Source: Notoacmeibacter marinus (GTDB taxonomy: Bacteria > Pseudomonadota > Alphaproteobacteria > Rhizobiales > Rhizobiaceae). Taken from it: a DNA stretch of 64,000 nt. The notes under the pieces are model-generated. The model worked only from the letters and a program-made list of their open reading frames with translations. It searched no databases and was not told where the DNA came from. Shown here one piece after another: positions 8,036 through 16,432 of this stretch. Made by a program: the position numbers and the translations under genes. Position 1 is the stretch's first letter, and each line of letters begins with the position of its first letter. The stretch lies in the NCBI RefSeq assembly GCF_002238045.1, contig NZ_NBYO01000002.1:682001-746000 (forward strand), in the 5' to 3' direction.

Positions 8036-8718
8036 CGGCCAGCGGCCCCGGCACCCAGTCGCCGCTGCACCAGTTCGGATACGATCACCGCGCCAAGCGC
8101 CAGCACCACGGAAAAGCCGATCAGCCGCAAAGCCGCGGCGTCGCCCTGTGGGCTTTGCAGCAGCGAATAGATGGCCAGCGAGAGCGTTTGCGTTTCACCC
8201 GGCACGTTGGAAACGAAGGTGATGGTGGCGCCGAACTCACCGAGCGCCTTGGCGAAGCCCAGAATGCCGCCGGCGATGAGGCCGGGCAAGCCGAGCGGCA
8301 GCGTGATCGTCAGGAACCGGCGCAGGCGCCCGACACCCAGCGTTCGCGCCATCTCGGACAGCGACGGATCGATGGCCTCGAGCGACAGGCGAATGGGCCG
8401 CACGAGAAGCGGAAACGCCATGACGCCGGCGGCCAGCGCCGCGCCGGTCCAGCGGAAGGCGAAGGTGAAACCGAGCCATTCGCGCAGCGGCCCGCCGATT
8501 GGCCCCTGCGTGCCGAACAGTACCAGAAGCCCGTAGCCGGTGACGACCGGCGGCACGACCAGCGGCAGCATGACGAGCGCCTGCGCAAAGGATTTGCCGG
8601 GAAAATCATGCCGCGCAAACAGCCAGGCTACGGCGAAGGCCAGCGGCAGCGCAACGAGGATCGCCATGCCGGCCACCCGCAGCGACAGCAGAACGATCTG
8701 GATTTCAGTCTCGCTCAT
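8032..8718 (-). CDS. modB: Molybdate ABC transporter permease
   Basis: 228 aa inner-membrane permease with about five transmembrane helices. The EAA-type coupling loop (EMARTLGVGRLRRFLTITLPLGLPGLIAGGI) that docks on ModC lies near residues 120-150. The start ATG at 8718 overlaps the modA stop by 4 nt and its stop overlaps modC by 4 nt, so the operon is tightly coupled. Confidence 0.95.
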   Translation of the reverse strand: MSETEIQIVLLSLRVAGMAILVALPLAFAVAWLFARHDFPGKSFAQALVMLPLVVPPVVTGYGLLVLFGTQGPIGGPLREWLGFTFAFRWTGAALAAGVMAFPLLVRPIRLSLEAIDPSLSEMARTLGVGRLRRFLTITLPLGLPGLIAGGILGFAKALGEFGATITFVSNVPGETQTLSLAIYSLLQSPQGDAAALRLIGFSVVLALGAVIVSELVQRRLGAGAAGR

Positions 8719-9506
8719 CCGTCCGCATGGCCGCGCTTGATGGGTTGGAAGCCCGCGCTCTGCATGGCCGTCTGCCCTTCCGGTCCGACGAGAAAATCGA
8801 GGAAAGCGCGCGCACCGTCTTCGTCCTGCCCCGTGCCGGTCAGCGCGGCGGGATAGGCGATGGGATCGTGGCTTGCCGGCGGGAAAGTGTAAAGCGCCGC
8901 AAGTTCGGGCGCAGAAGCCAGATCGGACGCGTAGACGATGGCGCGCGCCACCTCGCCGCGCCGCACCAGTTCGAGCGCGATCCGCGCATTTTCACCGAGG
9001 ACGGCGCGCGACGTAAGATCGGACCAGAGCCCGGCATTCTCCAACGCCTGGCGCGCGTAGATCCCCGCCGGCACATGGCCCGGATCGCCCATTGCGAAGC
9101 GGCTCTCGCCGAGCGCTGCGGCAGCTGTCGCTGCTGTTCCCGCGTCGGCGGGACCGGCAATGACAAGATCGGTGCGGGCGATGTCGGTCCGGCTATCGGT
9201 CTCGATCGCGTTCTTCTCTTCCAGCCAGTCCATCCATTGTGCGCTGGCGGATACGAACAGATCGGCCGGCGCGCCCTGCGCGATCTGCTTGGCAAGGATG
9301 GAGGATGCCGCAAAGGAAAAGCGCGGGGCCGTCCCGCCAGCGGCGAGATATCGCTCGGCCACCGCGTTCAGAGCGTCGGTCATGGAAGCGGCGGCAAAGA
9401 CGAGCGGCCCGTTCCACTTGGCATGGACCGGCGTTTGCAGACCGAACAATGTCAGGCCGGTTAGTCCGGCCAGAACGGTGCGGCGAGTGGGGCGGCGCGT
9501 GAGCAT
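8715..9506 (-). CDS. modA: Molybdate-binding periplasmic protein
   Basis: 263 aa. Periplasmic solute-binding protein for molybdate (and probably tungstate). The N-terminus has a Tat-like signal (TRRTVLAGLTGLTLFG...). The mature protein begins with LVFAAASMTDAL, the ModA signature containing the oxyanion-binding serine, followed by FSFAASSILAKQI and DLFVSASAQWMDWL. It is the first gene of the modABC operon. I saw no clear ModE palindrome in the 79 bp upstream. Confidence 0.93.
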   Translation of the reverse strand: MLTRRPTRRTVLAGLTGLTLFGLQTPVHAKWNGPLVFAAASMTDALNAVAERYLAAGGTAPRFSFAASSILAKQIAQGAPADLFVSASAQWMDWLEEKNAIETDSRTDIARTDLVIAGPADAGTAATAAAALGESRFAMGDPGHVPAGIYARQALENAGLWSDLTSRAVLGENARIALELVRRGEVARAIVYASDLASAPELAALYTFPPASHDPIAYPAALTGTGQDEDGARAFLDFLVGPEGQTAMQSAGFQPIKRGHADG

Positions 9507-9585
9507 GATCGCAAACTATCGCCCGCCTTTGGAGCTGTCACCCGATGAAATGGGATGCCATACCCACTCGCCGAACTGCGCCGTC

Positions 9586-9957
9586 TCAGCCGACCGCGTT
9601 GCGGACGAGCGTGAATTGCGCGCCCGTATCGCTGACGCAATTGAGCTGGCCGCGGCCGGCAAAGTTGCAGGTCGCCTTGGATTGGCGCTGCTGCCGAACC
9701 GAGTAGAAGTCGAGCGCGACCCGGTCGCCTGATTCCACATAGGTGCCCTCGGTCACGGTCTCGCCCGTTGCCCGCAGCGTGGTCGAGAACCGTCCGCTAT
9801 TGCTGAAGCTCGACATCGCCACGCCATCCGTCGCCATCCATTGGCCCGCCACACGCGAGGACGGCTTGAGGGAGGCGCGGTCCGAGGACCCGGGCCCGGT
9901 GGTGCAGCCGGCAATTGCCGCCGCAGCCAGCAACAGTGTGAATGCACGGTAATGCAT
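9586..9957 (-). CDS. omp10: Omp10-like outer-membrane lipoprotein
   Basis: 123 aa. Lipobox IAGC with Cys 18, then TTGPGSS, a short linker and one beta-rich domain: VAGQWMATDGVAMSSFSNSG, TEGTYVESGDRVALDF, KATCNFAGRGQLNCVSDTG and FTLVRN. The order and spacing match the small Omp10 lipoproteins of Brucella and relatives, including the two central cysteines. The ATG at 9957 has GGGGGTT upstream; an open extension to 10044 adds a non-signal sequence and was rejected. It is a single gene between modA and homospermidine synthase. Its function is unknown beyond an envelope role. Confidence 0.8.
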   Translation of the reverse strand: MHYRAFTLLLAAAAIAGCTTGPGSSDRASLKPSSRVAGQWMATDGVAMSSFSNSGRFSTTLRATGETVTEGTYVESGDRVALDFYSVRQQRQSKATCNFAGRGQLNCVSDTGAQFTLVRNAVG

Positions 9958-10078
9958 GAATGGAACCCCCGTTTCGAATGCAACACGCCGACATAGGCCG
10001 ACCGGCGCCAGTCTTGCCCGTCCGGCCCGCCGCAACAAGCACATAGATTATCGTCGCTTCAGTTTATGCTGGATTGCG

Positions 10079-11536
10079 CTAAAATGCGACCAGAACGTTG
10101 CGGAATTGCCATGGGTCGCTCTCGTCGATGGCTTCGACGAAATATTTGTTGCGATCCTGGAGCGGCGTCCAGTCCGTGTAATGACCCTCGACCGGGCCGA
10201 GATATGGGTTCTGGATTTCGAGGCAGCGCCTGTAGTCCATCTCGTCGGCCTCGACGATCCCAGCCTCCGGGTTCTCCAAAGCCCAGGCCATGCCGGCCAG
10301 CACGGCGGATGTGACCTGCAGACCTGTCGCATTCTGATAGGGCGCGATGTCGCGGGTTTCCTCGATGGACAGGCGCGATCCGTACCAGTAGGCGTTCTTG
10401 TCATGACCGTAGAGCAGGACGCCGAGTTCATCGACGCCGTCCACAATCTCGTCCTCGTCGAGCACGTGATAGTTCGGCTGCATATGCCCGCCATTGCCGA
10501 ACATTTCGTGTAGCGACAGCACCGCATCGTCGGCGGGGTGATAGGCGTAATGCACCGTCGGTCGGTATTCGGGCTTCAACCCCTCGCCGATGGTGAAGAA
10601 ATCGGAGATCGACACGCTCTCATTATGGGTGACGAGATAGCCATATTGCGGGCCGGGCGTTGGACACCAGGTCCGCACCCGCGTATTGGCGCCCGGCTGT
10701 TCCAGAAAGATCGCCGACTGGCAGCCCGATCCATCGGCCTGGGTTTTCGCGTTTTCCGGCATCCATTTTTCATGCGTGCCCCAGCCCAGTTCCGCCGGCT
10801 GCAGACCTTCGGCGACGAAGCCCTCGACGCTCCATGTGTTCCAGAACTCGCCCATCGGCTTGGGATTCTTCGTCCGCTGCGTATCGCGCTCGGCGATGTG
10901 GACGCCCTTGACACCGGCATCGCGCATCAGCCGCGCCCAGCCTTCGCGGTCGTCGACCGCCGGTTCGTCGAAATCCATGCCCATATCGTTCGCAACGTTC
11001 ACCAGTGCCTGCTTGACGAACCAGGACACCATGCCAGGATTGGCGCCGCAGCACGAAACGGCGGTCGTTCCGCCGGGATTGGCGCGCTTCTCCGAACGCA
11101 CCGTCTCGCGCAGCGCGTAATTGGTGCGCGCCGCATTGCCGAGACTGTCGTCGAAATAATAGCCGAGCCACGGCTCCACCACCGTATCGATATAAAGAAC
11201 GCCGAGTTCGCGGCATAGCTTCATCAGAGCGAGCGAGGACGTATCCACCGACAGATTGACGCAGAAGCCCTGCCCCTCGCCTTCCGTCAGCAGCGGCGTC
11301 AGAAGGTCGATATAGTTTTCCTTCGTCACCGCCTCTTCGATCAGTGGAACGCCGCGCTCGGCCAGAAGAGACTTGTCGGCGTCCGCCACCTTCGGGTCGA
11401 TCACCCTGAACCGGCTCTTGTCGTAGTCGAAATGCCGTTCGATCAGCGGCAGCGTGCCGCGGCCGATGGAGCCGAAACCGATCATGATGACGGGTCCGGT
11501 GATCTTGGCGTGAACGGGCCAGTTCTGCTCGGCCAT
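10079..11536 (-). CDS. hss: Homospermidine synthase
   Basis: 485 aa. Cytoplasmic NAD-dependent enzyme of the saccharopine-dehydrogenase-like family that joins two putrescines to give sym-homospermidine, the characteristic polyamine of many alphaproteobacteria. The Rossmann motif GFGSIGRGTLPLI is near residue 18; VEPWLGYYFDDSLGNA, NPGMVSWFVKQAL and NTWSVEGFVAEGLQPAELGWGTHE-type stretches match the family over full length. The start ATG at 11536 has AGGAGA upstream. Its substrate comes from the ornithine decarboxylase at 230-1369, about 9 kb away. The gene is divergent from yghU. Confidence 0.95.
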   Translation of the reverse strand: MAEQNWPVHAKITGPVIMIGFGSIGRGTLPLIERHFDYDKSRFRVIDPKVADADKSLLAERGVPLIEEAVTKENYIDLLTPLLTEGEGQGFCVNLSVDTSSLALMKLCRELGVLYIDTVVEPWLGYYFDDSLGNAARTNYALRETVRSEKRANPGGTTAVSCCGANPGMVSWFVKQALVNVANDMGMDFDEPAVDDREGWARLMRDAGVKGVHIAERDTQRTKNPKPMGEFWNTWSVEGFVAEGLQPAELGWGTHEKWMPENAKTQADGSGCQSAIFLEQPGANTRVRTWCPTPGPQYGYLVTHNESVSISDFFTIGEGLKPEYRPTVHYAYHPADDAVLSLHEMFGNGGHMQPNYHVLDEDEIVDGVDELGVLLYGHDKNAYWYGSRLSIEETRDIAPYQNATGLQVTSAVLAGMAWALENPEAGIVEADEMDYRRCLEIQNPYLGPVEGHYTDWTPLQDRNKYFVEAIDESDPWQFRNVLVAF

Positions 11537-11692
11537 GGGCGTTTGTCTCCTACTGCTCGGCGCTGTCGCGGTTCCTCTCTGGCGCAACTAGCACATTCTT
11601 CGACGGATCAAGAACGGGTTTTGCGCATCGGAAACGGGACGCCGCCGATCGCTGTCCTATGTGCCCGTTTCGAAACCAGATGGGACATCACG

Positions 11693-12559
11693 ATGAGCAA
11701 TGAATACACCCTGCCGAAGGTCTGGACCTGGGAAAAGGAAAGCGGCGGCCGCTTCGCCAGCATCAACCGGCCGATTGCAGGACCGACGCACGATAAGGAC
11801 CTGCCGGTCGGCGACCATCCCTTCCAGCTCTATTCGCTGGCGACGCCGAACGGCGTGAAGGTCACCGTCATGTTCGAGGAACTGCTGGAAGCGGGTCATT
11901 CGGACGCTGAGTACGACGCCTGGCTGATGGATATTGGCGAGGGCGACCAGTTCGGATCGGGCTTCGTGGACATCAATCCCAATTCGAAGATCCCGGCTCT
12001 GCTGGACCGGAGCGAAAACCCGCCGCAGCGCGTGTTCGAAAGCGGCGCCATCGTGTTGTATCTGGCGGAAAAATTCGGCGCGTTCCTGCCGACCGACCGC
12101 GCCGGCCGCACCGAAGTGCTGAACTGGGTGTTCTGGCAGATGGGCGCGACGCCCTTCCTCGGCGGCGGTTTCGGCCATTTCTACGCCTATGCGCCGGAGA
12201 AATACGAATACCCCATCAACCGCTACGCCATGGAGGTTAAGCGCCAGCTCGACGTTCTGGATCGCGAACTGGCGGACAAGGCGTATTTGGCCGGCGACGA
12301 TTACACCATCGCCGACATCATCGCCTGGCCCTGGTATGGACAGCTTGTCCTCGGGCGCGCCTACGACGCCGCCGAATTTCTGGCTGTGTACGAATATGAA
12401 AACGTCATGCGCTGGGCCAAGGCGATCGATGCCCGTGCCGCCGTCTCGCGCGGACGCATGGTCAACAACGTCAATGGCGATCCGAAATATCAGCTGCGCG
12501 AACGCCATTCCGCGGACGATTTCGACAAGAAGACGCAGGACAAACTCGACAAGGGTTAG
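11693..12559 (+). CDS. yghU: YghU-type glutathione disulfide-bond oxidoreductase
   Basis: 288 aa. Nu-class glutathione S-transferase-like enzyme with disulfide-bond reductase activity. The long N-terminal extension (YTLPKVWTWEK...GGRFASINRPIAGPTHDK) precedes a thioredoxin-like domain (LYSLATPNGVKVTVMFEELLE, INPNSKIPALLD, ESGAIVLYLAEKFG) and the all-helical GST domain (YLAGDDYTIADIIAWPW). The start ATG at 11693 lies 157 bp from the divergent hss start. It probably acts on glutathione-linked or peroxide substrates in the cytoplasm. No operon partner. Confidence 0.93.
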   Translation: MSNEYTLPKVWTWEKESGGRFASINRPIAGPTHDKDLPVGDHPFQLYSLATPNGVKVTVMFEELLEAGHSDAEYDAWLMDIGEGDQFGSGFVDINPNSKIPALLDRSENPPQRVFESGAIVLYLAEKFGAFLPTDRAGRTEVLNWVFWQMGATPFLGGGFGHFYAYAPEKYEYPINRYAMEVKRQLDVLDRELADKAYLAGDDYTIADIIAWPWYGQLVLGRAYDAAEFLAVYEYENVMRWAKAIDARAAVSRGRMVNNVNGDPKYQLRERHSADDFDKKTQDKLDKG

Positions 12560-12614
12560 AGCGGAGCAAATCTCTGTTGAACCTTGCCGCGCCCATCTCT
12601 AGATCAACCGCATC

Positions 12615-13514
12615 ATGGATCAGAAGACAACGACAGCCGACGACGATCGATCTGACGAGAACGGGAATCGCTCGGGCTGGGCGTTCGACCGATTCCCGCC
12701 GCACGACCGCTCGTTTCGCGCCCGCGCAGCGCGGCTCATCTCCAGCAAACGGTTCGAATGGACGGTTATCGTCCTGGTCGTACTGAATGCGATCATCCTC
12801 GGTCTGGAAACGAGCACAACCGTGATGGGCGCGGTCGGGCCGGTTCTGAAGGCATTGGATAAAACGATCCTCGCCGTCTTCGTCGTGGAGCTGGCGCTGC
12901 GCGCCTTCGTTCACCGCGCCCGTTTCTTTCATGATGGCTGGCGGGTGTTCGACCTCTTCGTCGTTGGCATCGCGCTGGTGCCGACAAGCGGCGACCTGGC
13001 AGTGCTGCGTGCGCTGCGCGTCTTGCGGATTCTGCGCCTCATCTCAGTCATTCCGTCGTTGAGAAAGGTCGTGACCGGCCTCGTCACCGCCTTGCCCGGC
13101 ATGGGCTCCATCGTCGTCCTGATGGCGCTGGTCTTCTACGTCTTCTCGGTCATGGCGACCGGCCTGTTCGGTGAGACCTTTCCCGACTGGTTCGGTGGGC
13201 TCGGCGCGTCCGCCTATTCGCTGTTCCAGATCATGACGCTGGAAAGCTGGTCGATGGGCATCGTCCGCCCGGTCATGGAAGCGCATTCCTGGGCGTGGAT
13301 ATTCTTCATCGCCTTCATCATGAGCACGACCTTTACCGTGCTGAACCTCTTCATCGGCATCATCGTGTCGGCCATGCAGGCCGAGCATGAAGGCGAAGCC
13401 GCCGAGGAGCGCCATACGCTGCAGGATAATCAGGCGGCGATGGCCGAAGAGGTCAAGGCCATGCGCGCCGAGTTGCAGGAACTGACGCGCCTGCTGCGCG
13501 AGCGGGATCGGTAG
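12615..13514 (+). CDS. Bacterial voltage-gated sodium channel (BacNaV)
   Basis: 299 aa single-domain channel that forms tetramers. A charged cytoplasmic N-terminus (1-45) precedes S1-S3; S4 carries arginines at every third position (R132, R135, R138, R141). Pore helix and selectivity filter read TLESWSM (T208-M214), the filter of the structurally studied NavAb type, with Glu 210 in the sodium-selective position, followed by S6 and a C-terminal coiled coil (about 258-299) that assembles the tetramer. In other bacteria such channels serve motility, chemotaxis or pH homeostasis; none of those genes is nearby. It starts 55 bp after yghU and may be cotranscribed with it. Confidence 0.95.
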   Translation: MDQKTTTADDDRSDENGNRSGWAFDRFPPHDRSFRARAARLISSKRFEWTVIVLVVLNAIILGLETSTTVMGAVGPVLKALDKTILAVFVVELALRAFVHRARFFHDGWRVFDLFVVGIALVPTSGDLAVLRALRVLRILRLISVIPSLRKVVTGLVTALPGMGSIVVLMALVFYVFSVMATGLFGETFPDWFGGLGASAYSLFQIMTLESWSMGIVRPVMEAHSWAWIFFIAFIMSTTFTVLNLFIGIIVSAMQAEHEGEAAEERHTLQDNQAAMAEEVKAMRAELQELTRLLRERDR

Positions 13515-13594
13515 GCAGGCCTACGCTTTGCTTTTGAACGATCTGTAACCGAAAGAGCCGATCGGTTATGTTCGCGCAGGAAGGAGGCGGAGCC

Positions 13595-14431
13595 ATGAAC
13601 ATCCTGTGCGCCGTGCCGACGATCGTTGACCGCAGCCATCTTCTGCCTCGCCTGAAACGCGTTTTATTCTTGGCTGTACTCGTGGCCATTTCAGCCGGTC
13701 CCGCCATGGCTGCACCGGAAGACTTTATCGGGCTGAACTGCGCGACGACCATCATCACCGGCACCGAAGACCCGGAACGCTCGCGCGGCATCGTCGAAGT
13801 GTTCGAAGAGGTGGCCGTCAAGATGAGCGGCGACGAAGAAGGCGTTGCCTCAAACCGGATCGCCGAACCGCCCGACGGCCCAGCTGCCCTCATCGAACGC
13901 ATCGAACTGGAAGATCGGATGAAGGGCATTCCGGTCCATGATGAGCAGGGCACGCGCGAGCGTCCGCATTTCCTGCGCGTGTGCTTCGACCGGGACAAAA
14001 TGGCTGCCCTCCTGCGGGCCTCCGGTTCCGATGTCTGGCCGGAACCGCGACCGGAAGTTCGGATCGTCCTGGCCGTCGAGACCCCGAACGCCGCCTACAT
14101 CGTCCGGAGAGAGGGCGCGGACGGTTACGGCCAACGCCTCGCGCTGATCGACACCGCCACTAAGCGCGGTCTTCCCATCCGACTGCCGACCGACGAAGAC
14201 CATGCAAGTGAAGCCCGCGACATCGCAAGGTTCGTCGAAACCGGCCAGATCGGGAAGAAAGGCGCAATGCCGACGCTATACGGGACGTTGACGCTCAACG
14301 CCGATGGCGCCGACTGGAACGCCGCATGGCGGCTCGACGACGACGAAGCCTGGCACGTTGATGAAGTCAGTTTCGACGACGCCATCCGCGAGGGCATAGG
14401 CGGCGCCATCGACCGTTTGCGAACCCAGTAG
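13595..14431 (+). CDS. DUF2066 domain secreted protein
   Basis: 278 aa. A signal peptide ends near PAMA, then a DUF2066-type domain: FEEVAVKMSGDE, FLRVCFDRDKMAALLRASGSDVWPEPRPEVRIVLAVE. The C-terminal half (residues 160-278) has a GTLTLNADGADWNAAWRL strand segment typical of the family. The ATG at 13595 has AGGAGG upstream and is preferred over the earlier in-frame start at 13568. DUF2066 proteins are periplasmic with no known activity. It is convergent with pepF (5 bp between stops). Confidence 0.75.
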   Translation: MNILCAVPTIVDRSHLLPRLKRVLFLAVLVAISAGPAMAAPEDFIGLNCATTIITGTEDPERSRGIVEVFEEVAVKMSGDEEGVASNRIAEPPDGPAALIERIELEDRMKGIPVHDEQGTRERPHFLRVCFDRDKMAALLRASGSDVWPEPRPEVRIVLAVETPNAAYIVRREGADGYGQRLALIDTATKRGLPIRLPTDEDHASEARDIARFVETGQIGKKGAMPTLYGTLTLNADGADWNAAWRLDDDEAWHVDEVSFDDAIREGIGGAIDRLRTQ

Positions 14432-14436
14432 GGCGC

Positions 14437-16290
14437 TCACGCCTCCCGATCCGCCGCCTCCAGCTCGTCGATCAGCCCTTCCAGCATGGATAGCCCCTTG
14501 GTCCAGAAGGCGGGATCGGACGCATCGAGCCCGAACGGCGCGAGCAGTTCCGAATGGTGCTTCGTGCCGCCGGCGGCCAGCATGTCGAGATAGCGGTCGG
14601 CGAAGCCGTCCGAAGCGTTCTGATAGACCGCATAGAGCGAGTTCACCAGGCAGTCGCCGAACGCATAGGCGTAGACATAGAAGGGCGAGGCGATGAAGTG
14701 CTTCACATAGGCCCACCAGGCCTCATAGCCTTCGTTCAGCTGCACCGCCGGGCCGAGGCTCTCGGCCTGCACCTCCATCCAGAACCGGCCGATCTGATCG
14801 CTGGTCAGTTCACCCTCGCGCCGCGCCGTATGCACCTTCCGCTCGAAGCGGTAGAAGGTGATCTGGCGGATGACCGTGTTGATCATGTCTTCGACCTTGC
14901 CAGCCAGCATCGCCTTGCGCTGCGCCGGATCGCTCGTTCGGTCGAGCAGCGAGCGGAAGGTCAGCATCTCGCCGAAGACGGAGGCCGTTTCAGCCAGCGT
15001 CAGTGGCGTATCGGCCATCAGCGCGCCCTGCCTGGCGGCGAGCACCTGATGGACGCCGTGGCCCAACTCATGCGCCAGCACCATCACGTCGCGCGGCCGG
15101 CCCTGATAGTTGAGCAGAACGTAGGGATGGGCGCTCGGCACGGTCGGGTGCGAAAACGCGCCGGACGCCTTGCCGGCCCGGCTCGGCGCATCGATCCAGT
15201 TCTTGTCGAAGAAATCGCTGGCGATTTCCGCCATGCGCGGATCGAACCCGCCATAGGCGTCGAGCACGGTCTGCCGCGCCGTCTCCCAGCCGATGATTTC
15301 GCGCGAGGCGGTCGGCAGCGGCGCGTTGCGGTCCCAATGGTTCAGCCTGTCCATGCCGAGCCATTTGGCCTTCATTGCGTAATAGCGGTACGACAGGCGC
15401 GGATAGGCGTTGACCACCGCTTCTTCCAGCGCATCGACCACCTCCTTCTCGACGCGGTTGGCGAGATGGCGGCCATCGGCGATGTCCTCGAAGCCGCGCC
15501 AGCGCTGGGAGATTTCCAGATCCTTGGCCAGCGTGTTGGTGATGAGCGTGAAGGTGCGGATGTGCGCCCGAAAACCGCCCGTGAGCCCGGCGGCCGCATC
15601 GGCGCGCACCTGCGGATCGCCGTCCATCAGAAGGTTCAGCGCCGGCTCCAGCGGCAATGGCTCGCCCTGCCCTGCATCGAAACGCATATGCGTCAGCGTT
15701 TCGTCGTAGAGGCGGCTCCAGGCGCCCGCTGCCGTCTGGCTCTTTTCGAGGAAGAGCTGCTCCAGCCTGTCTTCGAGCTGAAACGGCCGGTCCTTGCGCA
15801 GATCCTCAACCCAGGGCCGGTAGTGAGCGAGCCGGTCGTCGCGTTCCATCGCCTCCGCCATCATCGTTTCGTCGATCCGGTTCATCTCCAGCGAAAAGAA
15901 CAGCAGATGCGATGAAGCGTCGGTGATCCTGCTGGCCAGATCGCCATAAAGCTTGCCGCGCGCTTCATCAGACGTATCGCCGTAATAGTGAAGGCCGGCA
16001 AAGCTCATGATCCGGCCCATCAGCTCCTCGATCGCCTCATAGGCTTCGATGGCCGCGCCCAGCCCGTCATCGCCGGTCTTTTCGGCCGCCTCCGCCAAAG
16101 TGCCGGCCCAACGCTCCTGAAACGCCTTCGCCAGATCGGCCGACCGTGCGACATCGGCCGTCAGTGCCTTATCCTCCGGTCCCGAATAAAGGTCGGAAAG
16201 GTCCCATTCGGGCAATTCGCCGAGAGCCGACGACTCCGGCTCTGCGGCAGGCGTTTGCTGGGATTGCGCCGGCTGAAGGGCGTTACGCAT
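14437..16290 (-). CDS. pepF: Oligoendopeptidase F (M3 metallopeptidase)
   Basis: 617 aa zinc peptidase that degrades cytoplasmic oligopeptides. The zinc motif HELGH is at residues 407-411 with the third ligand glutamate in the following LAETASVFGE segment. The M3B domain arrangement (LPEWDLSDLY at the N-terminus, TSDEARGKLYG, SHPTVPSAHPYVLLNYQGRPRDV before the zinc site) is complete. The chosen start (16290) removes a nonconserved N-terminal extension. The 142 bp to the divergent NtrC-type gene contain a small GATCGCC/GGCGATC hairpin and no other feature I can name. Confidence 0.93.
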   Translation of the reverse strand: MRNALQPAQSQQTPAAEPESSALGELPEWDLSDLYSGPEDKALTADVARSADLAKAFQERWAGTLAEAAEKTGDDGLGAAIEAYEAIEELMGRIMSFAGLHYYGDTSDEARGKLYGDLASRITDASSHLLFFSLEMNRIDETMMAEAMERDDRLAHYRPWVEDLRKDRPFQLEDRLEQLFLEKSQTAAGAWSRLYDETLTHMRFDAGQGEPLPLEPALNLLMDGDPQVRADAAAGLTGGFRAHIRTFTLITNTLAKDLEISQRWRGFEDIADGRHLANRVEKEVVDALEEAVVNAYPRLSYRYYAMKAKWLGMDRLNHWDRNAPLPTASREIIGWETARQTVLDAYGGFDPRMAEIASDFFDKNWIDAPSRAGKASGAFSHPTVPSAHPYVLLNYQGRPRDVMVLAHELGHGVHQVLAARQGALMADTPLTLAETASVFGEMLTFRSLLDRTSDPAQRKAMLAGKVEDMINTVIRQITFYRFERKVHTARREGELTSDQIGRFWMEVQAESLGPAVQLNEGYEAWWAYVKHFIASPFYVYAYAFGDCLVNSLYAVYQNASDGFADRYLDMLAAGGTKHHSELLAPFGLDASDPAFWTKGLSMLEGLIDELEAADREA

Positions 16291-16432
16291 CAGGCTGATC
16301 CAATCATTTCTGTGAAGGGCGATCGCCGGGCTCGGGCGATCACCTCCTGTTAACCGCGTTTCTTGGGGTGCCATTTAGGGGCTTGCGTGATGATGGTCCA
16401 CGTTTGCCCGAAGCGAAGGTCCGAGCCGGTCC

